Shown: one piece after another, positions 26,033-34,023 of the stretch
Position numbering within the stretch: position 1 is the first letter of the stretch
Layout of the letters: each line of letters opens with the position of its first letter
NCBI GenBank assembly: GCA_937877535.1
Contig: CALFJF010000042.1
Span: 1-60,195 of the forward strand
Reading direction: 5' to 3'
Length of the DNA: 60,195 nucleotides
Origin: an uncultured Treponema sp.
GTDB taxonomy: Bacteria; Spirochaetota; Spirochaetia; Treponematales; Treponemataceae
Translations under genes and position numbers: made by a program
Notes under the pieces: generated by a model
The model's input: only the letters and a program-made list of their open reading frames with translations
Told to the model about the DNA's origin: nothing
Databases searched by the model: none

Positions 26033-26479
26033 ATGAACATTTACGAAATTAGTCAGAAGATTGCGCAGCGGCCACCGTTTCAGATGATTGAGCGGGTGCT
26101 GGAGTTGAAGAGCGGCGAAAGCGCGACGGGCATTAAGAATGTGAGCGTGAACGAGCCGTATTTTACGGGGCATTTTCCGGGTACGCCGATTATGCCGGGC
26201 GTGCTGATTGTGGAAGCATGTGCGCAGCTCTGTTCGCTCGTGATTGAAAAAGATGAAAAGGCACTGGAAGACAATCTGTATGTGCTTTTAAAAATTGACG
26301 GATTTAAGTTTGTCAAGCCCGTGATTCCCGGCGACCAGCTGGTGATTACGGTGAACAAGACGAAGGGCGGTGGCGTTCTGGTCGGCTTTGACGCAGTGGT
26401 AAAAGTGGGCGACGCGGTGTTTGCAAAGGGCAGTCTTACCTTTACTACCATTCCCAAAGCGTCAGTGGAAGAGCGGTAG
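26033..26479 (+). CDS. 3-hydroxyacyl-ACP dehydratase, FabZ-like
   Basis: The 148-residue hot-dog-fold enzyme would dehydrate the hydroxyacyl-ACP intermediate of the cluster. The catalytic segment GHFPGTPIMPGVLIVEACAQ contains the active-site His and Glu and is very close to FabZ. The N-terminal RPPFQMIERVLEL and FKFVKPVIPGDQL also fit. It begins 46 bases after the toxin gene; the ATG at 26033 gives the standard N-terminus, and a longer in-frame reading into the PIN gene is rejected. Together with KS-CLF, KR and ACP it completes a reductive or polyene-forming set, with no enoyl reductase visible. Confidence 0.9.
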   Translation: MNIYEISQKIAQRPPFQMIERVLELKSGESATGIKNVSVNEPYFTGHFPGTPIMPGVLIVEACAQLCSLVIEKDEKALEDNLYVLLKIDGFKFVKPVIPGDQLVITVNKTKGGGVLVGFDAVVKVGDAVFAKGSLTFTTIPKASVEER

Positions 26480-26529
26480 TCGGGCTATCGGGTCGGATTA
26501 AAAAGCGAAAGGCGCATGGCGCAAGCCTG

Positions 26530-27279
26530 ATGGAGAATACTTGTTGCATGAAATTGATAAAAAAAGCAATCAATAATTTTCTCTTCGCATTCGGAAAATG
26601 CTCCATTGTGCTGGTGCGGTTTTACATGCATCTGGTCTACCGCCCCAAAGCGCATTTTGTGGATAAATCCGTGCAGACAAACCGATTAAAAGAGCCGTGC
26701 ATTGTGATTGCGAACCACACCACGATTGTAGACCCGCCGTTTATTCTTTCAGTTTTGCGCGGAAAAACGGCGATTGTCATTGCAAAGGACTGGTTTGAAA
26801 AACCGAGCATCAACTGGATTTGTCGCGCGGCAAACGGCGTTCCCTGCGACCGCTTTAATCTGGACACGGAATGGGCGTTGCTTGCCAAAAAAGAACTGAA
26901 AAAAGGGCGTTCGGTCGTCATTTTTCCCGAAGGAAAGTGCCGCGAGGACGGCGATTTGAACGAATTTAAGTCGGGATTTGCGTTTTTGGCGCGGAGTACG
27001 GGGTATCCAGTGGTCTGCGTCGGGCTGGACGGAAAATATACGTTTGGGCATCGTATTCACTATGTGGTGGACGTGCCGCGTACCATTGAGCGGACAAAAG
27101 GTGTTCCCTCTGGTGTGGATTTGGAAAATCAGGCGGCGCAGTGCAGGGAGCGGGTAAAGTTGCTCAAAGCGAGTGCGATTAGCCACAGTACGGCATCGCT
27201 CCCCGCGCCTGGCACAGTGTACCCCGTTGTGCCGCCGACTCCCGAAGCAAACGCAGAACAAGCAGGAGACGCAGAATGA
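26530..27279 (+). CDS. PlsC-type acyltransferase
   Basis: The 249-residue protein belongs to the 1-acylglycerol-3-phosphate acyltransferase family. It has the catalytic NHTTIVD (H-x4-D) and FPEGKCREDG (acceptor-phosphate binding), preceded by a hydrophobic N-terminal segment (NNFLFAFGKCSIVLVRFYMHL) that would seat it on the membrane. The C-terminal 50 residues are Pro/Ala-rich and unlike the family core. An ATG 18 bases downstream (26548) is an alternative start. It probably transfers the cluster's acyl chain to a lipid acceptor (inference). It overlaps the patatin gene by four bases. Confidence 0.88.
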   Translation: MENTCCMKLIKKAINNFLFAFGKCSIVLVRFYMHLVYRPKAHFVDKSVQTNRLKEPCIVIANHTTIVDPPFILSVLRGKTAIVIAKDWFEKPSINWICRAANGVPCDRFNLDTEWALLAKKELKKGRSVVIFPEGKCREDGDLNEFKSGFAFLARSTGYPVVCVGLDGKYTFGHRIHYVVDVPRTIERTKGVPSGVDLENQAAQCRERVKLLKASAISHSTASLPAPGTVYPVVPPTPEANAEQAGDAE

Positions 27280-28130
27280 AATACGGTCTTGTTTTGGAAG
27301 GCGGCTCGCGCAAGGGGCTGTACACGGCGGGCATTATCGATGCTTTTTTGGATAATAACATACAATTTGATTATGTTATAGGCGTTTCTGCTGGTGCTCA
27401 CGCATTGATGAATTATATTACAGAGCAGCATGGGCGAACAAAGCGCGTACTCACTCCGCATACGATTCGGCGCGACGGCGGTGGCAATTTTATTCTCCTC
27501 AGAGACGGAATCCGAAAAGCACTTCACGAAATGGTCTACGAATATCCGTTTTGCAAAAGCGACCCTTTTAATTTTGAAAAATTTTTTTCCTCTTCGATTG
27601 AATACGAATTTGCTATGACGTGCGTTGAAACGGGGCGACCTGCGTATTTTTCGGAGCGGAGCGACAAAAAGCGGCTTTTAGATTATGTGTGCGCCAGTTG
27701 CTCGCTCCCGTTGCTTTTTTCAATCGTTGACATCGACGGAATTCATTACGCAGACGGGTGCATTTCTGATAGTGTGCCTTTTGAGCGCGCGTTTGAGAAA
27801 GGGTGCGACAAAGTTGTGGTGATTTCAACGCAAGAGCCATGGGACGGACCTGTTGATTTCAAAAAAATGCGTGGCGTTCTCTATCCGCTCTACAAATCGT
27901 CGCATCCAAATCTGTATCGTGCGCTTATGCGTCGATTTGACGATTACAACAAAATGCTCAAACGGCTTGAAAACGCTGAAGCAAAAGGACGTGCGTTCGT
28001 GTATCGTCCAACGGAAGTGCTTTGCGACCTTTTTGAAACCGACGCAAAAAAAATCGACGCTTCTTATAGTTACGGGTATCGCTCTGCAAAAGAAAACATG
28101 AAAGCAATGAAAGCCTTTTTAGGTCAATAA
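27276..28130 (+). CDS. Patatin-like phospholipase (RssA-like)
   Basis: The 284-residue serine hydrolase has the oxyanion motif GLVLEGGSRKGLYTAG, the nucleophile elbow GVSAGA and the dyad Asp in YADGCISDSVPFE. These enzymes deacylate phospholipids or related esters. Coupling to the acyltransferase by an ATGA overlap suggests a remodelling cycle for the cluster's lipid (inference). The first 25 codons share the GC-rich style of the upstream genes. From about base 27345 the codon use becomes A-rich, so the gene may span a recombination boundary. Confidence 0.88.
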   Translation: MKYGLVLEGGSRKGLYTAGIIDAFLDNNIQFDYVIGVSAGAHALMNYITEQHGRTKRVLTPHTIRRDGGGNFILLRDGIRKALHEMVYEYPFCKSDPFNFEKFFSSSIEYEFAMTCVETGRPAYFSERSDKKRLLDYVCASCSLPLLFSIVDIDGIHYADGCISDSVPFERAFEKGCDKVVVISTQEPWDGPVDFKKMRGVLYPLYKSSHPNLYRALMRRFDDYNKMLKRLENAEAKGRAFVYRPTEVLCDLFETDAKKIDASYSYGYRSAKENMKAMKAFLGQ

Positions 28131-28143
28131 TTTCGATTTTGCT

Positions 28144-28269
28144 CTTTGAACGAAAAATCTCGCTCTTTTGAAAGAAAAAGTGCGTGTTGAGCAAAAAATT
28201 TTTGTAGTTTAGCAAAGAAACTTTGTGGTTGAGCGACGAAACTCGGTGGTTGAGCGATGTCGAAACCAC
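28144..28269. repeat. Six tandem imperfect 21-base repeats
   Basis: Units start at 28144, 28165, 28186, 28207, 28228 and 28249, each exactly 21 bases. The later ones follow GTTGAGC-n-A-n-GAAAC-n4-GTG. On the minus strand the 21-base unit equals seven codons in an open frame (LNHRVSS, LNHKVSL, LNYKNFL, LNTHFFF). The last unit ends with a GTGGTT/AACCAC hairpin like the dispersed palindromes. The rest of the 246-base gap before pfp holds no gene with clear signals. Confidence 0.8.
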
Positions 28270-28376
28270 AACTTTCAAAATCAAATCAAAACTTTTTTCC
28301 CGCGTGTCAAAAAATCATGGTAAAATAAAAAGCAGATTGAAAAATTTTATCGCGCTTTTGCGCGACGGGGGTTCAA

Positions 28377-29600
28377 ATGAAAGGAAACGTAATTGTAGGA
28401 CAGTCGGGCGGACCGACTTCGGTAATCAACTCAAGCCTTGCGGGAGTTTTTCGCACGGCAAAAGACCGCGGAGCCGAGAAAGTCTACGGAATGCTCCACG
28501 GAATCAAGGGGCTTTTGGACGGGCAGTATGTGGAACTTTCGGAAAAACTCGATTCCACAATGGCAATCGACCTTTTGAAAAGAACTCCATCGTCTTTTTT
28601 GGGTTCGTGCCGTTACAAATTGCCAGAAATCAAAGACGACCGCGAAACGTTTGACAAAATCTTCAAAATCCTTAACGAATTAGACATAAAATTCTTCTTT
28701 TACATCGGTGGCAACGACTCAATGGACACAATCAAAAAACTTTCCGATTACGCAATCGTAACGGGAAGCGACATCAAGTTCATGGGCGTTCCAAAGACAA
28801 TCGACAACGACCTTGCCGTTACTGACCATACGCCTGGCTACGGTTCGGCGGCAAAATTTATCGCGTCCACGATGAAAGAAATCATCCGCGACGGTCTCGT
28901 CTACGATTATCCGACGATTACGGTCGTGGAAATCATGGGACGCAACGCGGGCTGGCTTACGGCGGCGGCGGCTTTGGCAAAAAGCGACGATTGCGAAGGC
29001 GTTGACCTCATCTATCTTCCTGAAAAAGCGTTCGACATCGACCATTTTATGAAAAAAGTGCGAGAACTCGCTGACAAAAAACGCTCGGCGGTGATTGCCG
29101 TGAGCGAAGGAATCAAAGTTGCCGATGGCCGATACGTTTTTGAACTTGCTGACCACGTTGAGTTTGTGGATTCGTTTGGGCATAAGCAAATGTCGGGAAC
29201 GGCGAAATTCCTTTCAAACAAAATCGGTGCGGAACTTGGCGTAAAAAGCCGCGCAATCGAACTTTCAACGCTCCAGCGATGCGCGGCGCACATGACGAGC
29301 CGCACGGACATCACCGAAGCGTATAACGTTGGAGGAGCGGCGGTCAAAGCGGCATTTGAAGGCGAAACGGGAAAAGTCGTTGTGATTAAGCGCGTTTCAG
29401 ACGACCCGTACATGAGCGTTACCGAAACAGCCGACGTTCATCAAATTGCAAACGTTGAGAAAAAAGTCCCGCTCGATTGGATTACAAGCGACGATTATGT
29501 AACGCAAGATTTGTTGCACTACATTCACCCGCTTATTCAGGCGGAACTTTCGCCAATTATGGTTGACGGACTTCCGCGCCATCTTCGGATAAACGACTAA
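28377..29600 (+). CDS. pfp: Diphosphate-dependent 6-phosphofructokinase
   Basis: The 407-residue enzyme phosphorylates fructose 6-phosphate reversibly. Pyrophosphate rather than ATP use is indicated by Asp114 in GGNDSMDT and Lys140 in PKTIDND; ATP enzymes have Gly at both sites. Other motifs are VGQSGGPTSVINSS, the substrate-binding EIMGRNAGWLTAAAAL and GYGSAAKFIASTMKEI. Treponemes are known for PPi-type enzymes. GGGGG lies before the ATG and a strong terminator follows, so it is monocistronic. Confidence 0.93.
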   Translation: MKGNVIVGQSGGPTSVINSSLAGVFRTAKDRGAEKVYGMLHGIKGLLDGQYVELSEKLDSTMAIDLLKRTPSSFLGSCRYKLPEIKDDRETFDKIFKILNELDIKFFFYIGGNDSMDTIKKLSDYAIVTGSDIKFMGVPKTIDNDLAVTDHTPGYGSAAKFIASTMKEIIRDGLVYDYPTITVVEIMGRNAGWLTAAAALAKSDDCEGVDLIYLPEKAFDIDHFMKKVRELADKKRSAVIAVSEGIKVADGRYVFELADHVEFVDSFGHKQMSGTAKFLSNKIGAELGVKSRAIELSTLQRCAAHMTSRTDITEAYNVGGAAVKAAFEGETGKVVVIKRVSDDPYMSVTETADVHQIANVEKKVPLDWITSDDYVTQDLLHYIHPLIQAELSPIMVDGLPRHLRIND

Positions 29601-29623
29601 CATTCGTTCAAAATCAATTTTTG

Positions 29624-29679
29624 AAAAAATGGCGGTTAAAAGAATCTGTTGATGATAGGTCAAAACCGCCATTTTTTTT
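29624..29679 (+). terminator. Rho-independent terminator after pfp
   Basis: AAAAAATGGCGGTT and AACCGCCATTTTTTTT form a 14-base-pair stem around a 27-base loop. Confidence 0.85.
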
Positions 29680-29714
29680 GCCAATTTTGTTCAAATCATC
29701 TTTGCCAAAAGCAC

Positions 29715-29807
29715 TTGAAAAAACAAAAGAAATTGTATAAAAATAAAACCATGAAACTTTTGGGAATCAAAAAACAAAATATAACTATACAAATACGGGG
29801 GGGGGGG
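29715..29807 (+). promoter_or_regulatory. AT-rich promoter region with G11 homopolymer
   Basis: Eleven consecutive G residues occupy 29797-29807, about 67 bases before the start of the small membrane protein gene. Upstream TTGAAA (29715) with TATAAA (29736) could form a promoter with a short spacer. A second possible -10, TATACG at 29822, would place its -35 inside the G run. Either way, tract length could alter transcription or the leader RNA. Confidence 0.6.
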
Positions 29808-29874
29808 ACTCTAAAAAGCCCTATACGTTTTTTCCATTATTCTTTTTTTTGCCACCGTGCGTGGAGGTAAAAAA

Positions 29875-30213
29875 ATGAATAATTTTCCTGTAAATTATCT
29901 AGCCTGCTTTATAAATCTATTTATTGTACCGATTTTTTCGCTCATTTTTGCTGCGTATTTTTACAAAAAGCCTTACGGTTGCAATTTTTCAACATTCATT
30001 CGATATTTTGTTTACGTTGTTTCAAATCTCGTAATAGCGCATGTTTTTGTCGTTTTTGTTCGAGTTATTTTTGGTGTTCGCGTTGCAAATGACGGCGTAA
30101 CGTACACGATTTTTGTTCTCATTTCTTGCGCCATTTCCGTTTGGGCGGAAGTTTTTGTCAAAAAATTCATCGAAGAGTCAAAAAATCAACAAACTCAAGA
30201 GGGCGAAAAATGA
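29875..30213 (+). CDS. Small three-helix membrane protein, first gene of surface-polymer locus
   Basis: The 112 residues contain three hydrophobic helices (YLACFINLFIVPIFSLIFAA, YFVYVVSNLVIAHVFVVFVR, YTIFVLISCAISVWAEVFV) and a short charged tail (KKFIEESKNQQTQEGEK). No family is recognised. The ATG at 29875 is favoured over one 18 bases upstream because GGAGG lies seven bases before it. The stop overlaps the start of the YidC-like fusion (ATGA), so the two are translationally coupled and probably interact. It is the first gene downstream of the G11 tract. Confidence 0.75.
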   Translation: MNNFPVNYLACFINLFIVPIFSLIFAAYFYKKPYGCNFSTFIRYFVYVVSNLVIAHVFVVFVRVIFGVRVANDGVTYTIFVLISCAISVWAEVFVKKFIEESKNQQTQEGEK

Positions 30214-33035
30214 GCGAGATTTTGTATGCGATTATCATTAGCCCGATTGAAACTGTTTTTGATTGGATTTTCAATTTTGTTCACAGTTCTTTTCCCGCTG
30301 GAGGCGTAATCGCGTCGATTTTTGGCGTGAGTCTTGCGCTAAACATTCTTGCTTTGCCGCTCTACAACATCGCCGATTCGATTCAGCAAAAAGAGCGTTC
30401 CGTTGTCAAAAAAATGGAAAAATGGGTTCTCCACATAAAGCGCACGTTCAAAGGCGACGAGCGGTTTATGATGCTTTCCGAGTGGTACAGGCAGAACGGC
30501 TATCACCCGATTTTCGCGCTCAGGAGCACGCTCTCGATTTTGATTCAGATTCCGTTCTTCATTGCGGCGTACCACTATTTGCGGAATTGCGACCTTCTTT
30601 CCGACGCTTCATTTTTGATTTTCAAGAATTTGGGAATGCCCGATTCCGCGCTTTCGTTCAAAGTCGCTTCCCATGCTGTTTCCGTGAACGTGCTGCCGTT
30701 TGTGATGACGGCGATAAATTGCTTTTCTGGAGCCTTGTACGCAAAAGGCGTGCCGCGCCGTGAAAAAATGCAGATTTACGCGCTCGCGCTGATTTTCTTG
30801 ATTCTTTTGTACAATTCGCCGAGCGGACTTGTGATTTACTGGACGCTGAACAACGTGTTCTCGCTCGCAAAAAACTGGATAAAAAAGAATTTCAAAAATA
30901 AACGAAAAATGCTTCTTTCGTTTAGCGTTCTTTTGATTTTTCTTGTTCATGTTGCGGCTCTTCGTTCGTTTGGCTCAAAAGAATTCTGTTTGATTCTTTT
31001 TGCATACGCGATTTTCTTTTTTTGCATTCTCTATCAAAAATTTTTCAGATTTAGACTTTTTGGACTTTTTGTTTCAGAAATAAAGGTTGCATTTTTTGAA
31101 TGCAAGACGATTTTTTTGCGCGTCGTAAAAAAAGCCGCACAATACGTGCCATCGTCGCTCAAAAAACTTCCAAAGCCAAGTTTCGCGCTTTTGTTGTTCT
31201 CTGGAATCGCGCTTTCACTTTTGTGTGGATTGGTGCTTCCTTCGAGTGTGATTGCCTCAAGCCCCATCGAGTTTTCGTTTTTGGGAGAAACGTCTTCGCC
31301 GCTTTTATACATAACATCGACTTTTTTTGTTTTTGCGGGATTTTTTGTTTTTTGGCCAATTATGATTTTTCTGCTGTCGGGAAATCGACTTCGATTTTTT
31401 ATTCCGATTTTGCTTTTTGCGCTTGCCGTATGCGCCATTTTCAACGTATACGTTTTTAAGTGCGACTGGGGAACGGTGGACGTTTCGTTCAATCTTTCAA
31501 GTGCTGACATTTTGAACGTGGAAAATCCGCTGTATCGCCTTGTGCCGCTTGAGATTTTGTGTTCGATTGTTCTTGCGTCATTTGTTGCATTTCGGCGAAT
31601 GCGGGCGGGAATTATGACCGCGCTGATTTTTGCCGCAAGCCTTGGAATGGCGGCGTTTTCGCTCACAAAAATCAAGGCAATCCAAACCGACTTTGCCAAA
31701 TACGAGGAAAACCTTGAGAAATACGGCAGCAAGGGATTTTTGGAGGGCGATGAAGTGGAAAAAGTCTACCATTTTTCAAAAACACAGAAAAATGTGCTTG
31801 TCCTTTTCCTTGACCGCGGGATGGGACCGTTCGTAAAGGGAATTTTTGAGGAATTTCCAGAAATCAAGGAAAAATTCGACGGCTTCACGTTCTATCCGAA
31901 CACGATTTCATTCTCATGTTCCACAGTGACGGGTTCGCTTCCGCTGTACGGCGGCTACGAATACACGCAAGATGAAATCAACAAGCGCGACACGGAACTT
32001 TTGCGCGACAAAAACAACGAGGCGCAGCTCCTCATGCCAAAACTGTTTCTTGACGCGGGCTTTTCGGCGACCGTTACCGACCCGTGCTGGCCGAATTTTA
32101 AGTGGTCGGGAGATTTGAGCGCGTATGAAAAATTCCCTGAAATTGTCGCAAAAGAACTCGAAGGAAAACTGTACGAAAATTTCATCAAAGAAAAAGGCTT
32201 GACCGACTATAACGACGCGGATTCGATTTGCAAAAAGCAAATTGTGAACTTTTCGTTTTTGCAAGTTCTGTATCCGAATCTGCGAAAGCCTTTTTACGAA
32301 AAAGCGCGCATTCTTCCCGTGCGAAAAGGACTTGACGGGGGCGCGAAAGGCTGGCTTTGGCGGTTTTCGCATCTGTACTATCTTCCGCTGTACACTGATT
32401 TTGACGCGGAGCAGGGGGCGTTCATCAATATGCACTCATTGGCGGCGCACGATGTTTTTACGCCTTCTGACGATTTGGAAACGCCCGCCGCAGAAAATCT
32501 CAAAGACTGGAACGGACGCTCTCATTTTTTGGCGGATGCCGCTTGCTTCACTCAATTTGGAAAATTCTTTGACCTCTTGAAGGAAAACGGCTGTTACGAC
32601 AACACACGAATCATCATTGTTTCCGACCACGGCTGGGACGGTGGAGAACTAAAAGGTCGATTCGATGAATTTGAAAATCCCAAACCGCATCAGGCGATGT
32701 GGATGACCGCGTTGCTTATGGTGAAAGATTTTGATTCTCACGGAGAGGCAACATCTGATGACACATTTATGACAAACGCCGACACTTTGTATCTTGCAAA
32801 GGAAGGTTTGGGGCTTTCAGACACAAACCCGTTCACGGGCAAAAAATTTGATTTGCAAAAGGAAAACGGTGTAGATGTGCATTGGTGCTACGACTGGAAT
32901 GCCGCGAATTTTCAAGAGGCAACGCAGTTCGAGTTCACGGAGAATCTGAACTGGCATGTAAGCGGCGACATCTACAACGAAAACAACTGGATTCCGCTCA
33001 CGGAGTGGAAAAAGGCGCACGGAGGCGCGGAATGA
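30210..33035 (+). CDS. YidC/Oxa1-like domain fused to alkaline-phosphatase-superfamily transferase
   Basis: The 941-residue protein has an N-terminal YidC-like domain (about 1-225: LALNILALPLYNIADSIQQ, LIQIPFFIAAYHYL, NSPSGLVIYWTLNNVFSL) that lacks the groove Arg of true insertases. A middle part with about seven further membrane helices (to about 510) and a C-terminal extracytoplasmic sulfatase / phosphoglycerol-transferase-like domain follow. The latter has the metal site LVLFLDRGMG, a candidate nucleophile Thr/Ser in SCSTVTGSLP, and VSDHGWDGG. The start is the ATG overlapping the previous stop. Beside a CDP-glycerol transferase and phosphonate genes, it may attach phospho- or phosphonyl-substituents to a surface glycan or lipid (inference). 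The fused architecture is uncommon. Confidence 0.8.
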   Translation: MSEILYAIIISPIETVFDWIFNFVHSSFPAGGVIASIFGVSLALNILALPLYNIADSIQQKERSVVKKMEKWVLHIKRTFKGDERFMMLSEWYRQNGYHPIFALRSTLSILIQIPFFIAAYHYLRNCDLLSDASFLIFKNLGMPDSALSFKVASHAVSVNVLPFVMTAINCFSGALYAKGVPRREKMQIYALALIFLILLYNSPSGLVIYWTLNNVFSLAKNWIKKNFKNKRKMLLSFSVLLIFLVHVAALRSFGSKEFCLILFAYAIFFFCILYQKFFRFRLFGLFVSEIKVAFFECKTIFLRVVKKAAQYVPSSLKKLPKPSFALLLFSGIALSLLCGLVLPSSVIASSPIEFSFLGETSSPLLYITSTFFVFAGFFVFWPIMIFLLSGNRLRFFIPILLFALAVCAIFNVYVFKCDWGTVDVSFNLSSADILNVENPLYRLVPLEILCSIVLASFVAFRRMRAGIMTALIFAASLGMAAFSLTKIKAIQTDFAKYEENLEKYGSKGFLEGDEVEKVYHFSKTQKNVLVLFLDRGMGPFVKGIFEEFPEIKEKFDGFTFYPNTISFSCSTVTGSLPLYGGYEYTQDEINKRDTELLRDKNNEAQLLMPKLFLDAGFSATVTDPCWPNFKWSGDLSAYEKFPEIVAKELEGKLYENFIKEKGLTDYNDADSICKKQIVNFSFLQVLYPNLRKPFYEKARILPVRKGLDGGAKGWLWRFSHLYYLPLYTDFDAEQGAFINMHSLAAHDVFTPSDDLETPAAENLKDWNGRSHFLADAACFTQFGKFFDLLKENGCYDNTRIIIVSDHGWDGGELKGRFDEFENPKPHQAMWMTALLMVKDFDSHGEATSDDTFMTNADTLYLAKEGLGLSDTNPFTGKKFDLQKENGVDVHWCYDWNAANFQEATQFEFTENLNWHVSGDIYNENNWIPLTEWKKAHGGAE

Positions 33036-33052
33036 TTGCTTTTGCGCAGGGG

Positions 33053-33976
33053 CTACTTTTGGTGCTCGTCCAGCAGTTTTTTCAGGTATTCGCGGTCGAG
33101 CGTCGCCTTCTGAACGTCGTCCGCGCGTCCCGCCGCGTACAGCTTGGCGAACAGCGACAGCAATTTGCCCTCCCCGCGCTGCTCGCCAAGCGCAAAGCCC
33201 TCGCTTCGTCCAAGCGCAAAGCCCTCGTTTCGTCCAAGCGCAAAGCCCTCGTTTTTGATTGCTTGGATTACATCGCACATTTTCATACCTCCTGCGCTTT
33301 GCTTCGCGCTGTTCAGAATGCCCGGTTCTATGCTCTTGAACGAATCCTCGCCGGAAAGGACGTGAAATATGTCCAAAATCTCTTCGATATGCCGAAGCTG
33401 CCGCTCGGAGCCTTCGTACCGCTGGCGCAGCCGCTTTGCCCTCAGATACTCCAGCACTTCCCGAAAGTCGCTCTTGAAAAGCGCAATCTGCTCCTCAGAA
33501 AGCCACGCGAGCTCGAACAGGTTGAGCTTGTAGTCGCTGACGAACGGCATGAGCTCGTCGCCCACGGAAAGCCTCTCCTTGAGCGAAACCGGAGAAGTCC
33601 ATCGCCTTTCGGTTCCAAAATACAGCACCAGCGTAACGACGGGATAGCGTTCCCTCTGCCCCTTTTCGGAAAGCTGCCCCCTGTACGCCGCGCCGTCGTA
33701 GCCTATCACCCGAAGCGGCATGTCGGAATCGACCGCGCTCTGGTTATCGATTCCGCACAGTCCGAGGCGAATGCGCTTGTTCCGCCAATACTTCGCCACG
33801 TCCCGCTCCTGGCTGCGCACGCCTCCGCCCATTTTGTAGACGGAAAGCGGCTGCGCGTCGGTCAGGTCGTCCTCTTGGACCACTTCCCTGCCGCCAAAAA
33901 GCAGGGCGTTCAAAATGTCGGCGAATACGTCGTCGCACGATTCGAGCGTCTTTTCCGCCACATCCTTTTCGCTCAT
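33053..33976 (-). CDS. Rpn-family (PD-(D/E)XK nuclease/transposase-like) protein
   Basis: The 307-residue protein starts at the ATG at 33976 (MSEKDVAEKTLESCDDVFADILNALLF), which matches how this treponemal family begins; a TTG farther upstream is rejected. Family-like phrases are SQERDVAKYW, LGLCGIDNQSAVD, YPVVTLVLYFG and SEEQIALFKSDFREVLEYL. Rpn proteins in E. coli promote RecA-independent recombination. The C-terminus holds three copies of an eight-residue repeat (NEGFALGR, NEGFALGR, SEGFALGE). It lies convergent to the YidC fusion and divergent from the CDP-glycerol transferase, splitting the surface-polymer locus. No strong ribosome binding site is seen. Confidence 0.8.
   Translation of the reverse strand: MSEKDVAEKTLESCDDVFADILNALLFGGREVVQEDDLTDAQPLSVYKMGGGVRSQERDVAKYWRNKRIRLGLCGIDNQSAVDSDMPLRVIGYDGAAYRGQLSEKGQRERYPVVTLVLYFGTERRWTSPVSLKERLSVGDELMPFVSDYKLNLFELAWLSEEQIALFKSDFREVLEYLRAKRLRQRYEGSERQLRHIEEILDIFHVLSGEDSFKSIEPGILNSAKQSAGGMKMCDVIQAIKNEGFALGRNEGFALGRSEGFALGEQRGEGKLLSLFAKLYAAGRADDVQKATLDREYLKKLLDEHQK
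33186..33257. repeat. Three 24-base tandem repeats inside the Rpn-family gene
   Basis: Copies at 33186, 33210 and 33234 begin CCAAGCGCAAAGCCCTCG and differ only in the last six bases. Multiples of three keep the frame, so copy number can vary without inactivating the gene. Confidence 0.9.
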
Positions 33977-34023
33977 GCTGAAAATTGTACACAGTTTTTT
34001 TTCAAATCTCAAGGAGGCCAAGC

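Noticed and set aside
28144..28269. CRISPR array
   Set aside because: Units of 21 bases abut without spacers and there are no cas genes in the window.
29857..29874. Start of the small membrane protein 18 bases upstream of the chosen ATG
   Set aside because: The GGAGG that would drive translation lies downstream of that codon and fits the ATG at 29875.
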